Position numbers and translations under genes: made by a program. The notes beneath the pieces are model-generated. The model worked only from the letters and a program-made list of their open reading frames with translations. It searched no databases and was not told the DNA's origin. Shown in pieces: positions 17,744-26,248 of a stretch of DNA of 64,000 nucleotides (position 1 is its first letter; every line of letters begins with the position of its first letter). Origin of the DNA: Ponticaulis sp. (GTDB lineage: Bacteria > Pseudomonadota > Alphaproteobacteria > Caulobacterales > Hyphomonadaceae); assembly GCA_002723155.1 (NCBI GenBank), contig PBNO01000006.1, positions 896,438 through 960,437 on the forward strand. The letters run 5' to 3'.

Positions 17744-17772
17744 TTGCGCTTCATGTTGTTTTTCGATATAAA
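17744..17772 (+). promoter_or_regulatory. housekeeping promoter for first UrcA gene
   Basis: TTGCGC at 17744-17749 and TATAAA at 17767-17772 are separated by exactly 17 bases, a good -35/-10 pair. It predicts a leader of about 60 bases before ATG 17841. Confidence 0.65.
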
Positions 17773-17840
17773 CGTGTTTGTAGGGAGCAGTGATCCAGAA
17801 CAAACCGGCACAGGGCCGGACTTTAGGAAGGACACTGGAA

Positions 17841-18164
17841 ATGAAAAACGTACTTATCGCAGCAGCATCGGTCATGGGCATTGGACTGGCGGCACCAGCT
17901 GCACTCGCACAGGAAGATTTTGCGATCGAATTTTCTTATGATCGCGCCGAACTGATCACGGAAGAAGGTGCACAAGCACTGTACGACCGCCTTCAGGATG
18001 AAATCGAAGACGCATGTGAAGTCTCAACCGGCTCACGCGATCTGGAAAGCCTCCGCTTCGAGCGTGCTTGCATCGAAGAGACCACACGCAATGCGGTCCA
18101 AACTCTGAACTCGCATCACATGAATGCAGTTTACGAGACTGAGACAGGTGAAGCTGTTGGCTAA
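17841..18164 (+). CDS. UrcA family protein
   Basis: Small exported protein of 107 residues. A signal peptide spans residues 1-23 and ends APAALA before Q24. The mature part has FAIEFSYDRAEL, ALYDRLQDEIEDACEV and two cysteines about 20 residues apart (DACEV and ERACIEE), the pattern of UrcA proteins, whose function is not known. ATG 17841 is preceded by AAGGA; an in-frame start at 17790 lies before the ribosome site and is rejected. A promoter and a terminator bracket it, so it is a single-gene unit. A paralogue lies at 23931-24248. Confidence 0.82.
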   Translation: MKNVLIAAASVMGIGLAAPAALAQEDFAIEFSYDRAELITEEGAQALYDRLQDEIEDACEVSTGSRDLESLRFERACIEETTRNAVQTLNSHHMNAVYETETGEAVG

Positions 18165-18191
18165 CATCGGAATTTTCGCCCAACTCCAAAG

Positions 18192-18222
18192 CCGCCATCT
18201 TACGAGATGGCGGTGCTTTTTT
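18192..18222 (+). terminator. rho-independent terminator of first UrcA gene
   Basis: A 9-bp perfect stem, CCGCCATCT and AGATGGCGG, with a TACG tetraloop is followed by TGCTTTTTT. It overlaps the end of the convergent peptidase gene. Confidence 0.88.
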
Positions 18223-18883
18223 ATGTGAGTTTGAGACCGAGGATTTCATAAGGTGACGGGCAGATTGCAGCCCAGCTTTCGGCTTCAGACTTTTTGCAAA
18301 CGCCCGGGAAATCGCCGCTCTTTCCTTTTAAATCCAGCATGACCTGAAAATGCACATGCGGTGACCAGCCGCCATTGATTTCAGGCCCGCCAAGTTCACC
18401 CAAAACCTCACCCGCCGTAATCAGATCGCCCTCTTCGAGGCCAAACATGGATTCTTCGGAGAGGTGGCCATAAAGCGTCCAGAAAATCAGACCGTCCGGC
18501 ATTTCGTGCTGAAGAATGATGGTCGGGCCGTAATCAAGTTCACCCGCATTCACCTGCGCGCTATGCAGAAAACCTTCAATGGGCGCATAGACAGGTGTTC
18601 CGGCCGGCGCGAACACATCAACACCCAAATGCACCGTTCGCGGCTCACCATCGCCGGTGAACACATCGCTGTCATAGATGGAGCGGTCTTCCATATATCC
18701 GCCCGCCCAGAGCTCACCGGCTTCAGGCGACCAGTCTTTAGGGACATCTTTCCAGCCGCGCGCTTCAAGCCCGGCTTTATCCAGCCGAAGGTGTTTTACG
18801 TCGCCATGCAGCCCTTCCATCATTTCGGCAGGTGCCGGACGGTCAGACTTCAACCAGCTTTGAAAACGGTCCTGCGTGGTCAT
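18221..18883 (-). CDS. M23 family metallopeptidase domain protein
   Basis: A LytM-type zinc peptidase domain of 220 residues. Zinc ligands of the M23 type are visible as H85 and D89 (HLGVD) and H178 in SPHVHFQ, with H176 as the catalytic partner; H140 lies in YGHLS. No signal peptide or membrane segment is seen, which is unusual for a cell-wall enzyme. Similar domains also occur fused to aminoglycoside-kinase-like and aminotransferase modules, so the substrate may not be peptidoglycan. Confidence 0.82.
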   Translation of the reverse strand: MTTQDRFQSWLKSDRPAPAEMMEGLHGDVKHLRLDKAGLEARGWKDVPKDWSPEAGELWAGGYMEDRSIYDSDVFTGDGEPRTVHLGVDVFAPAGTPVYAPIEGFLHSAQVNAGELDYGPTIILQHEMPDGLIFWTLYGHLSEESMFGLEEGDLITAGEVLGELGGPEINGGWSPHVHFQVMLDLKGKSGDFPGVCKKSEAESWAAICPSPYEILGLKLT

Positions 18884-18982
18884 AAGGGCTCCAATCGGTA
18901 AAAATCATGATGCGAACGCCAAAGCGTCACATTGGCAGATGTAAGTCATAGACTATCTCTTTCATCAAGGAGACTGACCAAA

Positions 18983-20323
18983 GTGATTGAAGATCCCGAA
19001 CGCAACAGATTTTCCGCCCGTATAGGCCGGACCATGAAGGTCGGCACGAACCTCTCAGGCGCCGCGCTGAAATTCGGCGCAAGTCAGGTGTTTGGCGGAT
19101 CAGACGATAAGATCGCTGCGGCGCTGGCTTCTGCACTCGGGAACACCAAGGGCCCGCTTATGAAAGTGGCCCAGATGCTCTCCACCATTCCAGATTTCCT
19201 GCCGCCGGAATACGCTAAAGAACTCTCCCAGCTTCAGGCGCACGCACCGGCTATGGGCTGGCCATTCGTAAAGCGTCGCATGCGCGCCGAGCTCGGGCCA
19301 GACTGGCAATCCAAATTTGCCGAGTTCGGCAAAGAAGCCGCACATGCCGCATCGCTTGGTCAGGTCCACGAAGCCATGACGCATGACGGGCGCAAGATTG
19401 CCTGCAAACTGCAGTATCCGGACATGGCCAGCGCCGTGGAAAGCGATGTCGGCCAGCTCAAAAACATGATGGGCCTGTTCCGCCGAATGGATGGCTCGAT
19501 TGATGCATCTGAGATCGTTGACGAGATTTCCTCCCGCCTGCGCGAGGAGCTTGATTATGAGCGCGAGCGCAAAGCCATGAAGCTTTACGAGCGCATGCTG
19601 GCTGACAAAGATTTCGTCTCTGTGCCTGATCCGGTGGACGAGCTTTCAACCTCCCGCCTGCTCACCATGAGCTGGGTCAGCGGCAAACCGCTTCAGGATT
19701 TTGAAGAGGCACCTCAAGAGGTACGAAACCGGATTGCCGAAATGTTGTTCTGGACCTGGTGGGGCCCGATGAACGGCTATGGCGTCATTCATGGTGACCC
19801 GCATCTGGGCAATTACCAGATCACAGGCGAAGGCACAGGGATCAACCTGCTCGACTTCGGCTGTATCCGGATTTTCCCGGCAAGCTTTGTTGAAGGCGTT
19901 GTCCGCTTGCGCGAAGCCATCCGCGCCGATGATTTTGACGGCTGTATGGAAGCCTATGACATTTGGGGCTTTAAGAACCTCAACCGTGAGCTGGGAGAGG
20001 TTCTGAACGTCTGGGCAAACTTCATTTACGGGCCAATTCTCGATGACCGCGTTCGCCCGATCGCCGATGGCGTGAAGCCCGGTGAATATGGCCGTAAGGA
20101 AGCGTTTGAAGTCCGCCGACTGTTAAAAGAACGCGGGCCTGTCACCATACCTGCAGAGTTTGTCTTCATGGACCGGGCCGCTATCGGCCTTGGCGCAGCG
20201 TATCTGAGACTGGGTGCAGAGCTGAATTATTATCAGCTCTTTGAGGAAAGCATTCAGGGCTTTGATGCCAATGCACTTGCAACGCGTCAGGCCGAAGCAC
20301 TCGCGCATGTAGGCTTGAGCTAG
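18983..20323 (+). CDS. UbiB/ABC1 (AarF) family atypical kinase
   Basis: ABC1-type kinase-like protein of 446 residues; relatives act in ubiquinone metabolism or lipid handling. Landmarks are MKVAQ at residues 60-64 in place of KxGQ, AHAASLGQVHEA replacing the Ala-rich loop, the lysine in KLQYP, VIHGDPHLGNY for the catalytic loop and LLDFGC for metal binding. The C-terminus lacks the two membrane helices of UbiB proper, so it is an AarF-like relative and not UbiB itself. GTG 18983 is chosen because AAGGAG lies just upstream; the open frame starts at 18932. Its TAG overlaps the stop of the next, convergent gene. Confidence 0.85.
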   Translation: MIEDPERNRFSARIGRTMKVGTNLSGAALKFGASQVFGGSDDKIAAALASALGNTKGPLMKVAQMLSTIPDFLPPEYAKELSQLQAHAPAMGWPFVKRRMRAELGPDWQSKFAEFGKEAAHAASLGQVHEAMTHDGRKIACKLQYPDMASAVESDVGQLKNMMGLFRRMDGSIDASEIVDEISSRLREELDYERERKAMKLYERMLADKDFVSVPDPVDELSTSRLLTMSWVSGKPLQDFEEAPQEVRNRIAEMLFWTWWGPMNGYGVIHGDPHLGNYQITGEGTGINLLDFGCIRIFPASFVEGVVRLREAIRADDFDGCMEAYDIWGFKNLNRELGEVLNVWANFIYGPILDDRVRPIADGVKPGEYGRKEAFEVRRLLKERGPVTIPAEFVFMDRAAIGLGAAYLRLGAELNYYQLFEESIQGFDANALATRQAEALAHVGLS

Positions 20324-21621
20324 TCCTCATTTCCCATCGGGATGGCTTGTCGGAGCGAATATTCAAAAGCAGGTGAGCCATCGGCGCACCTGCCGGGTGC
20401 GGTCTGTTCACAGAGCGCACGTCGTCCGAGCGCCAGAATCTGGTCCTGACCGGGCTCAAAGGTGAACCCCTCAATCTCGCCCGTGAAGACCTTTCCATCC
20501 AGTGCGGGACACAGCTCGGCCCCTCGCGCGTCACATGAAACTGTACTCAGATAGGCCGCAACGGGTTCTGGCGTCTCACCTGTGAAGGGGAGCTCGTAGC
20601 GGGTGTAGAGTTCGCCGCCTATCTCACACCGGTTTCCGGACCCCTGAGACACGGCGTTAGCTGCCCGGTCACGGTGATAAACACCCCCGACAATTTCGCA
20701 ATTCTCTTCAAAACTATTGCCTGTTGAAGTCTCTTTTGTTCGGTCCGCAAACAAACCTGCGACGATCACAAGACACACAAAGCCAATCGACAATGGATGG
20801 CGCTTCAGGAAGCGGAGGAGGCGTCTGCGAAGCGGAGGCCAGATCGGGGCTCGTGGCTTTTTGACTTTTACTTCCGTGACGAGTTCATAGTCCTCAGGCT
20901 CGTAATACGGGTCTTTGAGGTCCTGCCCGAAAGCCTCTTTGAACTCGATATAGGCATTGCGGAACATGCTGTCGGACGGAAACTCTGAAGACGCATGCCA
21001 TAGAGACCGGAACACGACGCGGCGACCGATTTCACCTTCGATATATTTCCAATACCGCTTCCACTGAGGCTTACCACCGCCGTTGTAGACCGCCTCTAAA
21101 GCGGCGAACTCGAATACATCCACGCCGCCCTCATCTTCGGGCGAAATGCGCTCGGCATGAATTTCAGTTTCTACCGCGTGAGCCTCATCATCTGAGAGCT
21201 TTCTTATCTCTTCCCGCTCTCCCTGAAACCGTAGCCGCAAAAGCTCTCCATTCTCTGCCACAGCGGCGAAATCAGCACCTTCATCGTCACCATAATAAGA
21301 CAAAACGCGCGTCCGGAAGGTTCGGCTCAGAGCGATGGCTTCAGAGATCATCTCCGGCCAGTATTGAAACTCGCCAATGCGGTCTGAGCTTTCTGCGACA
21401 AACGCTTCGATAATTTCAGGCACTGGATCATCAGCACCCCGAAACAGGCTGTCATAATGTGCGCCGAATACTGGGATTGGCGCCCCGCGCTCGGCCTCGC
21501 TATCGACAAAATACAGGCCGTTAGACTGCGAGCGGAAAATCCGGAAGGTTTGCCGCGCCTCTTGCACCAGAGTCTCATCGTCCGGAAGATCACAGAGCAC
21601 AGTTAGTCTTTGTCTGATCAC
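20320..21621 (-). CDS. unknown protein with one membrane segment
   Basis: A 433-residue protein I do not recognise. Residues 1-270 are soluble and acidic, with a REFxxxx-like aromatic segment KPQWKRYWKYIEGEIGRR. A basic RRRLLRFLKRHP stretch then leads into one membrane segment near residues 285-300, and a C-terminal domain with six cysteines (ENCEI, NRCEI, VSCDA, ELCPA, ALCEQ, GRCAD) follows. The orientation would put the cysteine-rich domain outside the cytoplasm, where disulphides can form. The start is GTG 21621. It shares its stop bases with the upstream convergent kinase gene. Confidence 0.65.
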   Translation of the reverse strand: MIRQRLTVLCDLPDDETLVQEARQTFRIFRSQSNGLYFVDSEAERGAPIPVFGAHYDSLFRGADDPVPEIIEAFVAESSDRIGEFQYWPEMISEAIALSRTFRTRVLSYYGDDEGADFAAVAENGELLRLRFQGEREEIRKLSDDEAHAVETEIHAERISPEDEGGVDVFEFAALEAVYNGGGKPQWKRYWKYIEGEIGRRVVFRSLWHASSEFPSDSMFRNAYIEFKEAFGQDLKDPYYEPEDYELVTEVKVKKPRAPIWPPLRRRLLRFLKRHPLSIGFVCLVIVAGLFADRTKETSTGNSFEENCEIVGGVYHRDRAANAVSQGSGNRCEIGGELYTRYELPFTGETPEPVAAYLSTVSCDARGAELCPALDGKVFTGEIEGFTFEPGQDQILALGRRALCEQTAPGRCADGSPAFEYSLRQAIPMGNED

Positions 21622-21685
21622 AGCAGTTTTATCCTGAAGAGAAGCTTAGCGGACTGTGGGTGACATGAAGTGCTGCCTGAGCACA

Positions 21686-22150
21686 TCATCGGAAATACAT
21701 TCTCACGGCGAGTGCGATGGCACCAACGCCAACCAGCAAGAACGGCATGGCAAAAAGCACCTGAAACACAAAATTCTTCGTACTCAGCCCCTTATCGTCC
21801 ACGGGATGAACCCAGCCAGCCGTTTCACGGCCAACGCGGAGCTTTAGCTTCTCCGTTTTTTTGTTCGGATAACTCGTTGTGCGGACTGTCGAAGAAGATT
21901 TTGAGCTAAAATTATAAGACCGAACGATTGCCCCGGCTCGCGGCCCATCCAGAACCTCATATACAGGCGGATAGGCCTCGCCTTCACCGCCGACATGGAT
22001 TTCGAAATCAACAATTCTTAGCTTCGCTCTGTGTCCCTGACGGGGCACGCGCAAAACCAGATACAACATTACGAGCCCGGCGATGGAAAACACCGCCGCA
22101 AAAAGGCAGATGATAGCAAACACGACCGGATCGACATGTTCTGGAAGCAT
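21686..22150 (-). CDS. DUF3592-like membrane protein
   Basis: A 154-residue protein with a membrane segment at residues 10-33, a beta-rich soluble middle (residues 40-115) and a second membrane segment at 127-148. The layout and the segment YPPVYEVLDGPRAGAIVRS resemble DUF3592 proteins, whose role is unknown. It lies 64 bases upstream of the 433-residue gene on the same strand and may be cotranscribed. Confidence 0.6.
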   Translation of the reverse strand: MLPEHVDPVVFAIICLFAAVFSIAGLVMLYLVLRVPRQGHRAKLRIVDFEIHVGGEGEAYPPVYEVLDGPRAGAIVRSYNFSSKSSSTVRTTSYPNKKTEKLKLRVGRETAGWVHPVDDKGLSTKNFVFQVLFAMPFLLVGVGAIALAVRMYFR

Positions 22151-22226
22151 GACTCCCTCCCTTATAGGGTGAGCCTATGCAAAACGGACGCTAATTCAAG
22201 AATTTAGAAAACGGCCAGGCAGGCAC

Positions 22227-23096
22227 CTATTTCATTTTGAGACCGTAACGTTTTGCCATAAAGCCGTCGACAACGCGCTTAGGAAGCAATCTCGGCAAAA
22301 TCCAGTTGGTCAGCTTGTCTGGGACAGGTGCGTAGCGCGCTTTCGGCTTTTTCGCCGTCAACGCCGTTTCGACGACGTCCGCGACTTTTTCCGGCGGCAG
22401 GCCATCCTTTCCGCCCTGAAGCATGACATCGGCAAATATGCTGAGCGCGAGGCCCCAGCGCGAACTCTCATAGCGCGCGTCTTTATTGGCATCTTCCGCC
22501 TTACCCCAGATCGGCGTCTTCACAGATCCCGGCCCTACGGCAATTGCATCGATGTCATAGATGATCAGTTCACGGCGCAGAGAGTCAGTGAAGCTTTCAA
22601 CCGCATGTTTGGTGGCACAATAAGCGCCAAGGAACGGCGCGGAGACTTCACCGCCTACGCTGGTAATATTGACGATACGACCTTTCGGGCCTGTACGGAC
22701 CTCATCAGTGCCCAGCAAAGGCAGCATAGCTTTGGTCACAGCCATCAAACCAAATGCATTCACGTCAAAATGGGCACGGATTTCATCCATAGGCTGAAGC
22801 GCGAGCGGGCCCATCTTCGCGATACCCGCATTATTCACCAGACCGTTGAGTGTTCGACCGGAAAGCGCTTCACGCAGAATAGCTTCCACGGAGGTTATGC
22901 TGTCATTGCTGGTCACATCGAGACGAACGGCACGAATGTTTTCATGCGCCGCTTGCAGCTTTCGTGCGTCATCATCGCCGCGCACGCCAGCGAAGACCTT
23001 CCAACCTGCACCGGCGAGACCTTCTGCGATTGAGAATCCAATGCCGGACGACGCTCCGGTGACTAAGACTGTCGGCTCTTCAGATTGATGTTGCAT
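22227..23096 (-). CDS. short-chain dehydrogenase/reductase
   Basis: Classical SDR of 289 residues. Cofactor motif TGASSGIG at 13-20, NNAG at 88-91, and catalytic S146, Y159 and K163 (YCATK) are all present. GVRGDDD after the second strand suggests NADP preference. The C-terminal extension with KPKARYAPVPDKL resembles retinol-dehydrogenase-like SDRs. Substrate cannot be told. ATG 23096 has no close competitor. Confidence 0.87.
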   Translation of the reverse strand: MQHQSEEPTVLVTGASSGIGFSIAEGLAGAGWKVFAGVRGDDDARKLQAAHENIRAVRLDVTSNDSITSVEAILREALSGRTLNGLVNNAGIAKMGPLALQPMDEIRAHFDVNAFGLMAVTKAMLPLLGTDEVRTGPKGRIVNITSVGGEVSAPFLGAYCATKHAVESFTDSLRRELIIYDIDAIAVGPGSVKTPIWGKAEDANKDARYESSRWGLALSIFADVMLQGGKDGLPPEKVADVVETALTAKKPKARYAPVPDKLTNWILPRLLPKRVVDGFMAKRYGLKMK

Positions 23097-23177
23097 GCCA
23101 TATTTACGCGGCAGGTCACCGAATGGTTCATTTTCAACTACAGTTCTACGTCACTAAAACGTGAGTGGCACCGCACA

Positions 23178-23711
23178 TCAGCTTTCGCTTTCTGACTTTC
23201 CACCTTCAATGACACGAAACGGCGACACTTTCGGCGGAGTACGTTTCGTTCCGTCTTTCGCGCCAGTGGCCTTTACGGGGGCAGATTCGGGCTTCTGACC
23301 GGGATCGACCGCTTTAATGACGGAAAGCTCCGGCTTTTTTGGCGCGACAGGCTCAGCAGGCGGTGACTCCACGTCGTCATTGAGATCGCGAACGTTGGGC
23401 GTGAAGGTTTTGCCGCTTTTCTTCGCCTTCAACGGTTTTCTTTGTTTGAAACTGCTACCGCCTTTACCGCGGCTCTTTTTATCAAGCTGACGGAGAATTT
23501 CGGTCTGAGCCCGCGACAAAGCCTCATCGGAGGCGCCCAGATTGGGATCATTGAAAGCTGACCCGTATTTGTTGAGGCGCTCGTCAATGCCCTCAACGAA
23601 CTCCTGCTCCCATTCAGATAATTCAATACCCTCAGCTTCTGCGCGTTCAGCAGCCTTGCGCAGCTTTCGCAGCGCTTTGCGTGTTTTCTTTTCGTCAGTA
23701 TCGCGCGGCAC
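23178..23711 (-). CDS. lysine-rich hypothetical protein
   Basis: A 177-residue basic protein. Residues 1-75 form charged helices (KKTRKALRKLRKAAERAEAEG, then LSEWEQEFVEGIDERL), and residues 80-177 are a Lys/Pro/Ser-rich tail that is probably disordered and ends in SPFRVIEGGKSESES. GTG 23711 is preceded by AAGGA. A nucleic-acid binding role is possible from charge alone, but there is no domain to support it. Confidence 0.6.
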   Translation of the reverse strand: MPRDTDEKKTRKALRKLRKAAERAEAEGIELSEWEQEFVEGIDERLNKYGSAFNDPNLGASDEALSRAQTEILRQLDKKSRGKGGSSFKQRKPLKAKKSGKTFTPNVRDLNDDVESPPAEPVAPKKPELSVIKAVDPGQKPESAPVKATGAKDGTKRTPPKVSPFRVIEGGKSESES

Positions 23712-23777
23712 GAAGCTTCATCCTTTCAGCGCGGACAAATTTAGCGGCTTTAAAGAAACATTCCATAGGGCAGTCCT

Positions 23778-23794
23778 GCATAGATCATCTATGC
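23778..23794. promoter_or_regulatory. 17-bp perfect palindrome, likely operator
   Basis: GCATAGAT-C-ATCTATGC has 8-bp arms around one central base. It sits 34 bases upstream of the predicted UrcA -35 element and 67 bases upstream of the divergent GTG at 23711, where a dimeric regulator could act on either gene. Confidence 0.5.
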
Positions 23795-23827
23795 GCAACA
23801 GCATACCACCAATGCCTAATTATAGAC

Positions 23828-23855
23828 TTGAGGAATAGTAGTCGTCTTGTATTAT
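23828..23855 (+). promoter_or_regulatory. promoter for second UrcA gene
   Basis: TTGAGG at 23828-23833 and TATTAT at 23850-23855 are 16 bases apart and predict a leader of about 70 bases. Confidence 0.5.
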
Positions 23856-23930
23856 GCCTTTAATCCGGCGTTCAAGTCCGGTGTTCTTTTAGGGAGTTTC
23901 CGGGATCAACCTCTGTAAGGACACTCTGTT

Positions 23931-24248
23931 ATGAAAAAAGCATTCGCTTGGGCTTCACTCTTCACCCTCATCGCTGGCGGCGCATATGCGCAGGACTCTA
24001 TCGACGTGAAAGTCGCTGTTGAGCCTCAGTCTGCTGCTGAAATCGTAGAAGCACACCAGCTGGTTCTTGAAGCTGCACGCACAATCTGCGCTGAAACTGA
24101 TTTTGAATTCTCAGCTGTTCGCAGCCGCGCTGCCGCAGAGCGCGCATGTGTCCGTCGCTCTTACGAAGCTGCTGTTGAGCAAGGCCGCGAAATGAACCTC
24201 GCTGCATTCACCAACGAAGCTGCACTTGTTGGCACTGAATTCGAATAA
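23931..24248 (+). CDS. UrcA family protein
   Basis: Exported protein of 105 residues with a signal peptide ending GGAYA before Q21. The mature part has VKVAVEPQSAAEIVEAHQLV, ARTICAE and AERACVRRSYE, the two-cysteine UrcA pattern shared with the protein at 17841-18164. ATG 23931 follows AAGGACACT, the same ribosome-site sequence seen before the other UrcA gene. Own promoter and terminator mark it as monocistronic. Function unknown. Confidence 0.82.
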   Translation: MKKAFAWASLFTLIAGGAYAQDSIDVKVAVEPQSAAEIVEAHQLVLEAARTICAETDFEFSAVRSRAAAERACVRRSYEAAVEQGREMNLAAFTNEAALVGTEFE

Positions 24249-24272
24249 GCTGCATTACATCGCAACTTAAAC

Positions 24273-24302
24273 AAAAATGGCGCGAATGATCGCGCCATTT
24301 TT
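24273..24302. terminator. bidirectional terminator after second UrcA gene
   Basis: A 12-bp perfect stem, AAAAATGGCGCG and CGCGCCATTTTT, with a 6-base loop and flanking T/A runs. It serves the UrcA gene and the convergent gapR. Confidence 0.9.
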
Positions 24303-24315
24303 TATTGTCTGAAAA

Positions 24316-24591
24316 TCAGATCTCGCCGAGCGCAAGCAGATAGGTTTCCAGAACCATTTCCTGCTCTTCGCGTTCCTGGCGGTCCGTCTTGCGGATTTTA
24401 ATGATCTGGCGAAGCGCCTTCACATCAAAACCAAAAGCCTTGGCTTCCGCATAAACGTCTTTGATCTGCTGAGCGACTTCCGTTTTCTCTTCTTCCAGAC
24501 GCTCAATACGGGCGACCGTCTGGCGAAGCTTTTCCTTGGTCGCTTCATTCAGCGATTGCATGGATACGTTGGAATACTCTTCGTCTGACAT
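24316..24591 (-). CDS. gapR: GapR, DUF2312 nucleoid-associated protein
   Basis: In Caulobacter this DUF2312 protein clamps overtwisted, AT-rich DNA and supports replication fork passage. The 91-residue protein is all helical: an N-terminal coiled coil (residues 14-50, ATKEKLRQTVARIERLEEE) and a C-terminal part with the conserved AKAFGFDVKALRQIIKIRK and EEQEMVLETYLLALG. Length and motifs are those of the family. It is the last gene of a minus-strand run that includes the lipoprotein hydrolase 3 bases away. Confidence 0.92.
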   Translation of the reverse strand: MSDEEYSNVSMQSLNEATKEKLRQTVARIERLEEEKTEVAQQIKDVYAEAKAFGFDVKALRQIIKIRKTDRQEREEQEMVLETYLLALGEI

Positions 24592-24594
24592 GAC

Positions 24595-25575
24595 TTACCC
24601 CGTTACGTTCAGAAAATCCGATGTCTGCACCGATTCGCCTCGTGCGAGTCGAGCGATTGTCTCTGCGATAAGCGCTGCTTTCGCGTGGTGAGGCATATGC
24701 CCTTCATCATCCAGCGGGACAAGTACAACATGGTCCGGCGCATCGCGTCTTAGCCGCGCAGCGTGAAGGCTCGGCTTGATGACCGTGTCATAGGTTCCCG
24801 AGAACAAAACCACGGGCACATTGAGCTCGCGCGGATACCGCGCCTCCTGCACGCTTAGCTCATCGCGCAGATTGATCAGGTCATGCGCATTCGCGCGGAA
24901 ATTCGGTGGCCGAAAGAGGAGATCTACACCGAGGTTTTCAGCATAGCCTTCCGGCACTGGCGCAGGCGAAAACAGGCTCTCAAGGCTTGAGCGCGCAATA
25001 TCTGGCCCGACAAGTGGCGCAAACTGAGAGAAAGCATGACCGATAGCCGGAATGGATGCGATCTTATTATACCAGGTGACACCGCCACTGCCCCAGTCAT
25101 GGGTTACAGGCGCAGAGAGGACGACACCTCGCGTCAGTTCAGGATAATCCAGCGCGAACCGAAGCGCTACAGCGCCGCCAAATGAGTGCCCGACAACAAC
25201 CACAGGCTCGCCGCCACCCGCCTGAACAGCGGCGGCCATCGCCCGCGCTTGTTCACCCAGTTCGTAAGCGTCTCCAAACCGCCCTGAATAGCCATGTCCG
25301 GGCCTGTCGACCATGATGAGCTCAACAGGCACATCTTCCAGATGCGGGGCCAGCGTAAAGCTGAACTCGCGCAAATTGCCGCTCGCTCCATGGATCATCA
25401 AAACGGGCTGCCCCTCTCCGCGACGCACGACATGCAGCTCTTCGCCTTCGAATGAGACGAACTCTCCGGCGGGCGGATAACGGGCTTCAACGCGAGACGT
25501 GTACATGGGCGATGTTATGCAGGCTGAAAGTGAAAGAAGCGCCATAAGCGCAAGAGAAAATCGAAAAGCGGTCAT
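24595..25575 (-). CDS. alpha/beta hydrolase lipoprotein
   Basis: A 326-residue protein with a lipoprotein signal: residues 1-18 end LSLSA before C19. The hydrolase fold follows, with MIHGASGN for the oxyanion hole, VVGHSFGG with nucleophilic Ser, and DDEGHMPHH with the catalytic His near the end. It is therefore predicted to be membrane-anchored on the periplasmic side. ATG 25575 is used because the longer TTG start at 25596 would spoil the signal peptide. It starts 4 bases after the TPR gene, so they are likely one unit. Confidence 0.85.
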   Translation of the reverse strand: MTAFRFSLALMALLSLSACITSPMYTSRVEARYPPAGEFVSFEGEELHVVRRGEGQPVLMIHGASGNLREFSFTLAPHLEDVPVELIMVDRPGHGYSGRFGDAYELGEQARAMAAAVQAGGGEPVVVVGHSFGGAVALRFALDYPELTRGVVLSAPVTHDWGSGGVTWYNKIASIPAIGHAFSQFAPLVGPDIARSSLESLFSPAPVPEGYAENLGVDLLFRPPNFRANAHDLINLRDELSVQEARYPRELNVPVVLFSGTYDTVIKPSLHAARLRRDAPDHVVLVPLDDEGHMPHHAKAALIAETIARLARGESVQTSDFLNVTG

Positions 25576-25579
25576 AACC

Positions 25580-26113
25580 TCAGATAGCGCGGCCAAACAC
25601 TAATGGTTCCAGACGCCTGACCTGTGCACGAGCGCGTTCATGGTTTGGATGGATAGCCAGCACTTCACGATACGCTTCAACAGCTTCGCGGTTCTGGCCA
25701 AGCTGTTCGAATACATTGCCAAGCATCAGCCACGCATTGAAATGGCGCGGCTCATGGGTCAATGCTTCATTCAGGTCGAGAATTGCCTGATCATAGGCTT
25801 CATCGACAATGAAGAGCATTGCACGCTGGAACCAGGCTTCAGAAAAATCCGGCTCGACGGCAATCGCCCGATCCAGGAACTCACGGGACAGATCAAAGTC
25901 CTGCATTGTCTGGGCGACCATCGCGCGTTCAAGAAGAATATCAGCCGTTGCAGACCCGGACTCGCGAAGCGCAGCCGATACATCAGCTTCCAGCTGTTCA
26001 GCAGTCGGGCCTTCAGGCGCTCGTCTCAACGCATCAAACATCTCATCGGAAGGCCCGCCTGAGGTGGCCACCAGAACAAGTCCGGCAAATGCTGAGACTA
26101 AGGTTGATAACAT
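25580..26113 (-). CDS. tetratricopeptide repeat protein
   Basis: A 177-residue protein with a hydrophobic N-terminal signal or anchor (residues 1-17) and three to four TPR units from about residue 55 to 165. The repeats show the spacing AWFQRAMLFIVDEAYDQAILDLNEAL, then AWLMLGNVFEQLGQNREAVEAYREVL. It should act as a protein-binding scaffold in the periplasm. It lies just upstream of the lipoprotein hydrolase. Confidence 0.82.
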   Translation of the reverse strand: MLSTLVSAFAGLVLVATSGGPSDEMFDALRRAPEGPTAEQLEADVSAALRESGSATADILLERAMVAQTMQDFDLSREFLDRAIAVEPDFSEAWFQRAMLFIVDEAYDQAILDLNEALTHEPRHFNAWLMLGNVFEQLGQNREAVEAYREVLAIHPNHERARAQVRRLEPLVFGRAI

Positions 26114-26248
26114 GAAACGCGTTCTATCCCCGTTACGGCTTCATCTAACATTGTAGAGCCGACCGCGCCGGTCAATAGACCATATGGAATGGCGGCAGCC
26201 TTTCGCCGTTTCGCGCACACGTTTCGTACAGAATGCCAGACATGCGAA

